A program made the position numbers and the translations under genes. From JAAYCI01 sp964370195 (GTDB taxonomy: Bacteria > Bacillota > Clostridia > Oscillospirales > Ruminococcaceae): a stretch of 21,369 nt of DNA. The stretch is from positions 1 through 21,369 of the forward strand of contig CAYJIH010000033.1 in NCBI GenBank assembly GCA_964370195.1. The letters run 5' to 3'. Every line of letters begins with the position of its first letter. Positions within the stretch are counted from its first letter, which is position 1. The notes under the pieces were generated by a model. The model was not told the DNA's origin. It worked only from the letters and a program-made list of their open reading frames with translations, and did no database searches. Below, piece by piece: positions 6,116 to 12,882 of the stretch.

Positions 6116-6850
6116 TTATTTATATTGTAGCGGCACGTTTTCCCCCAGCATGCGGCGGGCAATTGCCTCGAATATGCGCATTTCCGGCTGGTTATTTTGT
6201 AAAACGGCGCCACCGGTGGTGGCCACTTGTATTGTGGCAGAATCCGGAACGAGGCCCAAAAGCTGCACAGCAGCAAGGTCTATGGCCTCGTCTAAATCTT
6301 GTAAAACGCCCGGTGCCAGTGCCCGCTGTGGAATAAAGCGGTTTAAAATCATGCGGCAGGGAAGATGCTCTAGCTCTGGTTGGTCGGCCAATAAATAGCC
6401 GATGCGCAAAGCGGCGGGGTCTGCCGTTAGCACCAAAATGGCGCGGTTTGCAGCTTCTGTGGCCAAAGCGAACTCTTCGCCAAGGCCGGCGGCACTGTCT
6501 AGTAAGATATAATCATAGGCACCTTGACATTGGTGCAACAAGGCAGTGATTTCCTTTTTGCCGAAAACGCCATCTTCATAAGGCGCAAACAACAAATAAA
6601 ACCCTGGTTGCCGAGGGTGCTCTAAAATTGCTTTTTCTAAGGGACAACGGCCTTGCATTACATCGGCCATGTCGTACACAACTTGTTTTGCCATGCCGGC
6701 AATTAAATCGGCCGTGCGCAGTGCAAACTTAAGTTCTATATATAGAACACGTTTTCCAAGCGAAGCAAGGGCTTGCCCTGTAAACACACAAGTTGTGCTG
6801 TTGCCTGTTCCACCCTTGCCCGATACGAAAGCGATGATATCCGTAGTCAT
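6116..6850 (-). CDS. MinD/ParA-like P-loop protein with degenerate ATPase motifs
   Basis: MinD-family ATPases form ATP-dependent dimers on the membrane and place the division septum. The 244-residue protein aligns with MinD along its length: deviant Walker A SGKGGTGNST (10-19), switch I YIELKFALRTADL (37-49), VVYDMADVMQG (57-67) and Walker B/switch II ILLDSAAG (115-122). The signature Lys12 and Asp118 are kept, but the P-loop lysine (E. coli Lys16) is Asn17, and the switch-I aspartates 38 and 40 are Glu39 and Lys41. The C-terminus ends ENVPLQYK and has no amphipathic membrane-targeting helix. Nucleotide hydrolysis and membrane cycling are therefore doubtful. The frame extends further upstream, but the ATG at 6850 puts the P-loop at the usual distance; GGAGG lies 12 nt before it, a long spacing. 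minC and minE are absent here. The gene leads a two-gene unit with the MgsA-like gene. Confidence 0.85.
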   Translation of the reverse strand: MTTDIIAFVSGKGGTGNSTTCVFTGQALASLGKRVLYIELKFALRTADLIAGMAKQVVYDMADVMQGRCPLEKAILEHPRQPGFYLLFAPYEDGVFGKKEITALLHQCQGAYDYILLDSAAGLGEEFALATEAANRAILVLTADPAALRIGYLLADQPELEHLPCRMILNRFIPQRALAPGVLQDLDEAIDLAAVQLLGLVPDSATIQVATTGGAVLQNNQPEMRIFEAIARRMLGENVPLQYK

Positions 6851-6935
6851 GACTGATGCTACCCTCCGGTTTTGAAATAGAAATAAAAAACCCAAATGAC
6901 GATAAGCATCGAAAGTGTACAGTGAACTCATTGTC

Positions 6936-6964
6936 ATTATAGCAGAAATGTTTATACAAGACAA
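6936..6964 (-). promoter_or_regulatory. Predicted promoter of the MinD-like/MgsA-like unit
   Basis: Minus-strand TTGTCT (6964-6959), a 17-nt spacer, then TATAAT (6941-6936) preceded by an extended TGC. The leader to the ATG at 6850 would be about 80 nt. This marks the pair as a separate transcription unit from maf. Confidence 0.6.
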
Positions 6965-7015
6965 GTGATTATTGTATTGAATACATAAAAAATCAACATT
7001 TTTGGCAAAATACAG

Positions 7016-7043
7016 TAAAAAGTGACTAAATTTTTGGGCACTT
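7016..7043 (-). terminator. Weak intrinsic terminator after maf
   Basis: A minus-strand stem AAGTG/CACTT (7043-7039 with 7024-7020) with a 14-nt loop precedes five T. The stem is short, so some read-through into the MinD-like gene is possible. Confidence 0.35.
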
Positions 7044-7051
7044 ATGAATGC

Positions 7052-7615
7052 TTACAAGAGGTTTTCTTGGCATAGCAGGTGGTAAAGCGCAGCCAAAGGC
7101 AGGCCCATTACATTGTAATAGCACCCTTCAACGCGCGAGATGTGGCGTGCCGCCCAGCCCTGGATGCCATAGGCGCCTGCCTTATCGTACGGTTCGGGCG
7201 TTTTGGCAACCGCCAAAATTTCGTGTTTTGGAATTTTGTTAAAAAATACGCGTGTTGTTTCTGTAAAGTGGTGGGTTTGGCCACCGGGTTGTTTGAGGCA
7301 AACGCCGGTGTGCACAAGGTGCTTTTGGCCACTGAGCGCCGAAAGCATCTCAATGGCATGCGCTTCGTCTTTTGGTTTGCCCAGCACTTGCCCGTTTAAA
7401 TCAACCACGGTGTCGCATGCAAGCACAGGCGAGGCACCGTCTGTTAAAAAAACAGCTTGTGCTTTTTCTGTGGCCAATATTTCGGCCAAAAGGGCCGGCG
7501 TGTGTGCAGAAAAGGCATCCTCATCCACTTTGGCTGCCAAAACAGTGAAGTTTGTGGTGAGTTGTGCTAAAAGTGCTTTGCGGCGAGGGCTTTTTGAGGC
7601 TAAAATAATGGGCAT
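7052..7615 (-). CDS. maf: Maf-family nucleoside triphosphate pyrophosphatase
   Basis: Maf proteins hydrolyse non-canonical or methylated dNTP/NTPs to the monophosphate; in Bacillus, overproduction blocks septation. The 187-residue protein has the family motifs: ASKSPRRKALL near the N-terminus, LACDTVVDLNGQVLGKPKD in the middle with the catalytic Asp, LSGQKHLVHTGV, and YDKAGAYGIQGWAARH in the C-terminal half. The ATG at 7615 has GGAGG 5 nt upstream; the frame continues upstream but has no ribosome-binding site there. It lies 87 nt downstream of the GH13 gene, so it may be the last gene of the glycogen unit. Which of the Maf substrate classes it belongs to cannot be decided by eye. Confidence 0.93.
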   Translation of the reverse strand: MPIILASKSPRRKALLAQLTTNFTVLAAKVDEDAFSAHTPALLAEILATEKAQAVFLTDGASPVLACDTVVDLNGQVLGKPKDEAHAIEMLSALSGQKHLVHTGVCLKQPGGQTHHFTETTRVFFNKIPKHEILAVAKTPEPYDKAGAYGIQGWAARHISRVEGCYYNVMGLPLAALYHLLCQENLL

Positions 7616-7702
7616 ACAATCCTCCGATTCACTTAAAGGCCGGATGATACACGCACTGAAAAGAAAAAGCGATTTTGCCAAAGAAGAAAGCACATGGCAA
7701 CA

Positions 7703-9523
7703 CTATTTGGAAAACGGGGCTTTGTCGCATCGCCAAGTGTAACCCATGGGGGGCACCTCTACCGTTTCGTTAAGAAGCGTTACCATGGCGCTGTGGCTGG
7801 AACAATTGACGGCAATAGCCGCTATAAATTGGCTGTTTTTACGCTCGTAGCAAAGCACGCCGGGCGAGCAATGCGTAAAGTGCAAACGGCCATCGGCAAA
7901 CACCGGGCACGTGCTACGCAAGCCCGAAAGTGCCACGGTAAGCTCGATAAGGCGCGTTTCGCTACTGTGCCAGTCGAAATAGGCACGGTTGAAGGGGTCT
8001 TTGTAGCCTTGCATACCCACTTCATCTCCGTAGTAAAGGCACGGGATGCCCGGCATGGTGAATTGTAGCACAAAGGCCAGCTGCATCAGTTGGATGCCGT
8101 ACTCGTAGCCGGATTGGTTCAAACGGCGGCCGCTTTGCCAGTTGCGGTCGTGCCAACCGGTGGGCTCGTCTGCCAAAACAGTGATGGCACGTTCTGTATC
8201 GTGGGTAGAAAGGTGTGTGGTGCAAGCCGACAAGGCGGGCGGTGGATAGTGCTCGCAAATGGTCATCACACTGTGTGCAAACTGAGAGGCATCTTTGTCA
8301 TGTAGGAAACGCAAAATGGCGTTGCGGAACGGATAGTTCATCACGCCGTCAAGTTCGTTGCCCAAAAAGTATTTTCTGCGCACGCCATACGCCTCTTTGT
8401 TCGAGGCATCCTCCCACACTTCACCAATTAGAAGTTTGTCGTTGCCACAGCGTTTTACGGCCGCACGAATCTCTTCTATGAAGTCATCGGGCAATTCGTC
8501 TGCCACATCCAGCCGAAAGCCGGAGGCACCAAGGCGAAGCCAATGCTCGATAACGCCGCCCTCGCCGCAGATAAAACGCCGGAATTCCGGGTTTTGCTTA
8601 TTGCACGCGGGCAATGTGTCGAACCCCCACCAGCTGTCGTACGTGCCGTCTGCGTGGAATTTATACCAGTTTCGGTACGGGCTTTTTAGCCCTTGCCAAG
8701 CGCCGGTGGTGGGGTAGCGGCCTTCACGGTTAAAGTAAAGAGAATCGGACCCGGTGTGGCTAAATACACCGTCTAGCAGCACATACATGCCCATTTCGTT
8801 TGCTTTTTTACAAAGGCGCGCAAAATCTGCATTTGTGCCAAGGTAGGGGTCGATTTTCATGTAATCGGCCGTGTTATAGCGGTGGTTTGCATGCGCCTCA
8901 AAAATGGGGTTCAAATAAATCCACGTAACACCAAGAGTTTTTAAATAAGAGAGGCGCTGCTCGATGCCTAGCAAATCGCCGCCAAAATAATCCATCGTCA
9001 AATGGCCGTGTGCCATTTCAAGCGGCCAGAAATACGGTTCACGCCGCTTGTCTTTTCGGTAGATACGGTCGTTAAACTGATGGGGTTTTGTGGCGTTCCC
9101 CTCGCGAAAGCGGTCTGGGAAAATTTGGTACATCATGCCGCCGGGGGCCTGCTTTGGCACGGTGAATTTTGGGTCGTATACCGTAAGTTGATACGCGGCA
9201 CCATCGCCGGTGGTCATGAAAGATTGCCCCAGCATGCCGGCGTATAACTTGCGATATTCTGTGTATAAATCGAACCAGTAAAAGTATACCCCGGCATCTT
9301 GTAAGCGCAGCGATATGCGAAACAAATCGCATCCGTTTTCTGTGCCGGCCGGTTGCAACAAAAGTTGCTTTGCCTCACAGCCGTCTGGCTGTAAGAACAA
9401 ATACGGTGTTTTGCAAAAAAAGCTTTGGGGCACGCGCAGTGTAAACGTGACCTCCTCGTTTGTTTTGACAGCTCCAAATGGGGTTTTATACGCCTCATCT
9501 TGGCTGTTGTAAATGGCAGACAT
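7703..9523 (-). CDS. Intracellular GH13 alpha-glucosidase/neopullulanase-type enzyme
   Basis: A 606-residue alpha-amylase-family enzyme acting on alpha-1,4 (and perhaps alpha-1,6) glucans. Residues about 20-115 form an N-terminal beta domain like that of neopullulanases; the barrel starts at MMYQIFPDRF (130-139). The four conserved regions are DGVFSH (251-256), GFRLDVADELP (335-345, nucleophile Asp339), LIGEVWEDASNK (365-376, acid/base Glu368) and LSTHDTE (438-444, transition-state Asp442). The wording of regions II-III looks closest to the clostridial amylopullulanase-like group (perhaps GH13_39), which is from memory. No signal peptide is present, so it works in the cytoplasm. It starts 54 nt after glycogen phosphorylase; with it, it would debranch or trim glycogen or maltodextrins. 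GGAGG lies 9 nt before the ATG. Confidence 0.93.
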   Translation of the reverse strand: MSAIYNSQDEAYKTPFGAVKTNEEVTFTLRVPQSFFCKTPYLFLQPDGCEAKQLLLQPAGTENGCDLFRISLRLQDAGVYFYWFDLYTEYRKLYAGMLGQSFMTTGDGAAYQLTVYDPKFTVPKQAPGGMMYQIFPDRFREGNATKPHQFNDRIYRKDKRREPYFWPLEMAHGHLTMDYFGGDLLGIEQRLSYLKTLGVTWIYLNPIFEAHANHRYNTADYMKIDPYLGTNADFARLCKKANEMGMYVLLDGVFSHTGSDSLYFNREGRYPTTGAWQGLKSPYRNWYKFHADGTYDSWWGFDTLPACNKQNPEFRRFICGEGGVIEHWLRLGASGFRLDVADELPDDFIEEIRAAVKRCGNDKLLIGEVWEDASNKEAYGVRRKYFLGNELDGVMNYPFRNAILRFLHDKDASQFAHSVMTICEHYPPPALSACTTHLSTHDTERAITVLADEPTGWHDRNWQSGRRLNQSGYEYGIQLMQLAFVLQFTMPGIPCLYYGDEVGMQGYKDPFNRAYFDWHSSETRLIELTVALSGLRSTCPVFADGRLHFTHCSPGVLCYERKNSQFIAAIAVNCSSHSAMVTLLNETVEVPPMGYTWRCDKAPFSK

Positions 9524-9577
9524 GATGTGTTCCCTCCAAACTCTTCCGTTGACAAACGGCCAAAAAGGGCGGGTGTA

Positions 9578-12001
9578 TTACCATTTAACGGGGGCGGTGT
9601 TCCAAATATTTTTTGAGTATTCCAGCACGGCGCGGTCGGCGGCGAAAATGCCACTGCCGGCAATGTTGCAAAGGCTCATTTGCATAAATTTCTTGCGGTT
9701 TCGATACAAACTGGACACATGCGCCTGCGCTTTGCGGTAGTCTACAAAGTCGGCCATAACCATGTAAGTGTCTTGCGTGCGTAAATTTTCTGCTATTTCT
9801 TGGAAGTTTTCGCCATTCCAGCCACGCGCCAAGAAGTCAAGCACCTCATCGGCCACATCGTCGTTTGCAATGTAGGCGGCGGGGTTGTATCCTGCTTGTT
9901 TCAGCTTGTTTACCTCATCGCTTAACATGCCAAACTGGATAAAGTTTTCATGGCCGGCCGCTTCGGCAATTTCGATGTTGGCGCCATCCAGTGTACCAAG
10001 TGTCAGCGCGCCGTTCATCATAAACTTCATGTTGCCGGTGCCCGAGGCTTCGGTGCCGGCCAAGCTGATTTGCTCGGAAATTTCGCTGGCAGGCATTAGA
10101 AGTTCGCTTGTGGTTACGTTATAATCCACCAAGTAAACGATGCGCAATTTTTGGCGGATCACAGGGTCTGCATCAATCAGCTCGCCCAATTGCCAAATGA
10201 GGCGAATCATTTGTTTTGCCATGTAATAGCCGCTGGCGGCCTTTGCTGCAAAGATGTATGTTTTTGGAATAAAATCTGCATTGGGGTTTGCTTTTAAATG
10301 CAAATATTCCGCTACAATGTTCAGTGCATTTAAGTGCTGGCGCTTATATTCGTGCATGCGCTTTACCTGGCAGTCAAAAATACTGTCTGGGTCGAGCGTA
10401 AGGCCGGATAACTTGTTCAGCCTGTTTGAAAAAATCACTTTATTCTGACGTTTTACTTCATCCAGCCGTGCAAGCACCGCACTGTCTTTTTTATACGTAA
10501 ACAGCTTCGAAAGCTCAGAGGCATCTGTTTTGAAACCGTCGCCAATCACTTCTTCCAAATAAGCCGTGAGGGTTGGGTTTCCTTGCAGCAACCAGCGCCG
10601 ATAAGCAATGCCGTTTGTTACGTTTGTAAATTTCTCGGGGCAGAAAAGGAAATAGTCGTGAAAAACGGTTTCTTTAATGATTTCGCTGTGCAGTTTCGAC
10701 ACACCGTTGATGGAATGGGAAGCGTAGCAACAAATATTTGCCATGCGAATTTCGCCACCGTGAATCATGGCCATATAGTCTACTTTGCCTGGGTCGTTTG
10801 GGAACACCTCGGTAAATTCGATGCGCGCACGGCGGTCCATTTCTTGTAAAATTTGGTAAATGCGCGGCAACACACGTTTAAACAAATCGCATGGCCATTT
10901 TTCCAGCGCTTCGCTCATTACTGTGTGGTTTGTGTAGGCAAAGGTTCGTTTTGTAATATCAAACGACACCTCCCAGCTAAAGCCACAATTATCGAGCAAA
11001 ATACGAAGAAGCTCTGGAATGGCAAGTGTTGGGTGGGTGTCGTTGATGTGAATGGCTACTTTATCGGGTAAATTATCGATGGTGCCGTATTGCTCTAAAT
11101 GTTGCTGCACAATATCGCCAATAGAAGCGCACGATAAGAAGTATTGCTGGCGCAAACGCAAAATTTTGCCTTCGATGTGGTTGTCGTTGGGATAAAGTAC
11201 TTTGGAAATCAGCTCCACATTGGCGTTTTGTGTCATGGCATCGTAATAATCGCCGGCGTTGAATGCCTGCATGTCAAAACCCGGTGCCTTTGCTTTCCAA
11301 AGGCGAAGCTTCGAAACACCGTCGGAGCCATAGCCGGAAATGTACATATCGTATGGCACCGCTTTTACCACGGTGCAATTTTTATGAATCACATGGTGAA
11401 AGTTGCCGTCCCAGCTTTCTTCTACTTCGCCGTCAAAGCGCACGTCAATGGTGGCATCTTGGTGTTGTTTAAACCAAACCGAGCCACTGGGCAGCCAATC
11501 GTCGGCCATTTCTTGCTGCCAGCCGTCTACAATTTGTTGTTTAAAAATGCCATATTCGTACATGATGGAATAGCCTTGCCCGGGAATTTGTGTGGTGGCC
11601 ATGCCGTCTAAATAACAGGCAGCCAAGCGCCCAAGGCCACCGTTGCCAAGGCCGGCGTCGGGCTCTTCTTCATACAAAGAGTCCAGTTTTAGCTCATGGT
11701 CGGCCAAAACTTGGCGTGCTTTTTCTTCTAGCCCTAAGTTCGACAAATTGTCGCGCAAGCTGCGCCCCAGCAAAAATTCCATACATAAGTAATACACTTG
11801 TTTGCCATTTGAGCCATACGTGTGGGCCATGAATTGTTTGCGTCCGTCGCTTAATACTTTGCGTGCCACACGTGCCAGCGCGCGGTAAATTTGCTCCATG
11901 CTGGCCGATTCTAAATCGGTGCTATATTCGCTGAATAAGTATCCCTGAATGCGCTCTTCCAGTTCGTGTTTATCTATACATTGACCAAGCTTCTGTTTCA
12001 C
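9578..12001 (-). CDS. glgP: Glycogen/maltodextrin phosphorylase
   Basis: Glycogen phosphorylase (GT35) uses phosphate and pyridoxal phosphate to release glucose-1-phosphate from alpha-1,4-glucan ends. The 807-residue protein is of normal bacterial length. Visible hallmarks are YYLCMEFLLGRSL, EPDAGLGNGGLGRLAACYLD, the active-site segment FAAKAASGYYMAK and EASGTGNMKFMMNG, in which Lys659 should carry the PLP. The frame is open to 12133, but the best start is the GTG at 12001: GGAGG lies 6 nt before it, and the protein then begins KQKLGQCIDKHELEERI, as in relatives. It heads a probable operon with the GH13 gene and maybe maf. The regulatory phosphorylation site of animal enzymes is not expected in bacteria. 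Confidence 0.97.
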   Translation of the reverse strand: MKQKLGQCIDKHELEERIQGYLFSEYSTDLESASMEQIYRALARVARKVLSDGRKQFMAHTYGSNGKQVYYLCMEFLLGRSLRDNLSNLGLEEKARQVLADHELKLDSLYEEEPDAGLGNGGLGRLAACYLDGMATTQIPGQGYSIMYEYGIFKQQIVDGWQQEMADDWLPSGSVWFKQHQDATIDVRFDGEVEESWDGNFHHVIHKNCTVVKAVPYDMYISGYGSDGVSKLRLWKAKAPGFDMQAFNAGDYYDAMTQNANVELISKVLYPNDNHIEGKILRLRQQYFLSCASIGDIVQQHLEQYGTIDNLPDKVAIHINDTHPTLAIPELLRILLDNCGFSWEVSFDITKRTFAYTNHTVMSEALEKWPCDLFKRVLPRIYQILQEMDRRARIEFTEVFPNDPGKVDYMAMIHGGEIRMANICCYASHSINGVSKLHSEIIKETVFHDYFLFCPEKFTNVTNGIAYRRWLLQGNPTLTAYLEEVIGDGFKTDASELSKLFTYKKDSAVLARLDEVKRQNKVIFSNRLNKLSGLTLDPDSIFDCQVKRMHEYKRQHLNALNIVAEYLHLKANPNADFIPKTYIFAAKAASGYYMAKQMIRLIWQLGELIDADPVIRQKLRIVYLVDYNVTTSELLMPASEISEQISLAGTEASGTGNMKFMMNGALTLGTLDGANIEIAEAAGHENFIQFGMLSDEVNKLKQAGYNPAAYIANDDVADEVLDFLARGWNGENFQEIAENLRTQDTYMVMADFVDYRKAQAHVSSLYRNRKKFMQMSLCNIAGSGIFAADRAVLEYSKNIWNTAPVKW

Positions 12002-12112
12002 AGACTGCCTCCGTTTCTCGGGGGGTGTTTTGCGTATAATGCAATGCGGCCAATCAATTGAAATGCTATAAAGGGGGGCCTTTAAAAAGCCCGTATGTTT
12101 CGAGACATTTTG

Positions 12113-12141
12113 ATTATACCCCATTCGAGGCATCTACGCAA
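12113..12141 (-). promoter_or_regulatory. Predicted promoter of the glycogen phosphorylase operon
   Basis: Minus-strand TTGCGT (12141-12136), a 17-nt spacer, then TATAAT (12118-12113). The leader of about 105 nt contains a GC-rich hairpin GGGCTTT/AAAG-GCCC (around 12075-12091), which could affect read-through or stability. Confidence 0.5.
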
Positions 12142-12322
12142 GCTAGGTAGGAAATAGTATAATGTGTTATAACGCTGTTTTATGGAAATGGACGAAAAAG
12201 TTTGTGCACCTTTTTTAGTAGATATGCGCAGTTTTTTGTCAAAAAATGAAAATAAACCACTCAAAATTTGACCAATTGTGCTTCAAAAAGCACAAAAATT
12301 GCAGCACAAACAAAAAAGGGCT

Positions 12323-12351
12323 TTTCAAATAGGATGGTTTTGTATTATACT
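12323..12351 (+). promoter_or_regulatory. Possible promoter of zapA-U32-dut and its structured leader
   Basis: TATACT (12346-12351) with a poor -35 (TTTCAA, 12323-12328) at 17 nt. The leader of about 110 nt contains hairpins TTTGCA/TGCAAA (12380-12400) and AACCG/CGGTT (12406-12428), the latter followed by GTTTTG. No riboswitch class is recognised. Confidence 0.4.
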
Positions 12352-12465
12352 GTGAAGGATAAGGAAGTAGAAAAATACGTTTGCACTGAAAACATGCAAA
12401 AGCAAAACCGGCTGTGCAACGGGCGGTTGTTTTGAGAAAATAAAAAGGAAAGAGGGTTTGAGAAA

Positions 12466-12882
12466 ATGCCGTCCCAAAGAGTGAAACTGGAAATTTGCGG
12501 CGCGAGCTATCTCGTATCCACAAACGACTCGGCTGAGTATCTTGTCGGGCTGGCGGAGAAATTGGATGCGGATATGAACCAAGTGATGATTGACACGCCA
12601 AATGCCTCTGTGGCAGCCGCCGCTGTGATTACAGCATTGGGTTATTTGGACGATGCGGAAAAAAATGCATTTGGTGCCGACAATATGCGTGTGCAAATTC
12701 AAGATTATTTAGAGGATGCCGCCAAGGCACGTATGGCCGCGGAAGAAGCACGAGTGGAAGTGGAGCGGCTGCGCAACGAACTGGCCCATTATGAGGGCAA
12801 AGGGCAAAAGGGCCAGCGTGTAAGCGCAGCGGCCAGCAAAGCAGACGCCCTAGCCGACCAAATGAACCTTGAGGATTTATAG
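12466..12882 (+). CDS. zapA: Cell division protein ZapA
   Basis: ZapA binds FtsZ and cross-links protofilaments at the Z-ring. The 138-residue protein has the family pattern: an N-terminal beta-beta domain (VKLEICGASYLVST, about 6-19), helix EYLVGLAEKLDADMNQ (24-39), then SVAAAAVITALGYLDDAEK, and a long C-terminal coiled coil (about 70-115) rich in Ala, Glu, Arg and Leu. It is somewhat longer than the E. coli protein because of a Lys/Gln/Ala-rich tail. GAGGG lies 9 nt before the ATG. The stop codon directly abuts the GTG of the U32 gene, so the two are coupled. The zapA-U32 pairing is common in Firmicutes and supports the assignment. Confidence 0.92.
   Translation: MPSQRVKLEICGASYLVSTNDSAEYLVGLAEKLDADMNQVMIDTPNASVAAAAVITALGYLDDAEKNAFGADNMRVQIQDYLEDAAKARMAAEEARVEVERLRNELAHYEGKGQKGQRVSAAASKADALADQMNLEDL

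Larger units (their letters stand above)
12002..12465. other. Divergent intergenic region between glgP and zapA
   Basis: 464 nt without a credible gene. From left to right it holds the glgP leader and promoter, a plus-strand TATAAT (12158-12163) that overlaps a minus-strand TATACT, a perfect 8-bp hairpin with a CAAA loop (12276-12295) without a T-tract, the zapA promoter and a structured zapA leader. A 29-codon frame from 12182 has no ribosome-binding site. A small RNA cannot be excluded, but I recognise none. Confidence 0.5.

Noticed and set aside
6783..6850. A sequencing error explaining the Asn in the MinD-like P-loop
   Set aside because: A single-base error could make Lys into Asn, but the switch-I changes (Glu and Lys for two Asp) and the missing membrane-targeting tail are independent, so one error does not explain the pattern. 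It remains testable.
9546..9559. Small hairpin CCGTT/AACGG between glgP and the GH13 gene as a terminator
   Set aside because: Five base pairs only, no T-tract, and it lies within a 54-nt gap of an apparent operon.
12182..12271. 29-codon plus-strand reading frame beginning MEMDEKVCAPF
   Set aside because: No ribosome-binding site, low-complexity AT-rich sequence and no convincing promoter at a proper distance.
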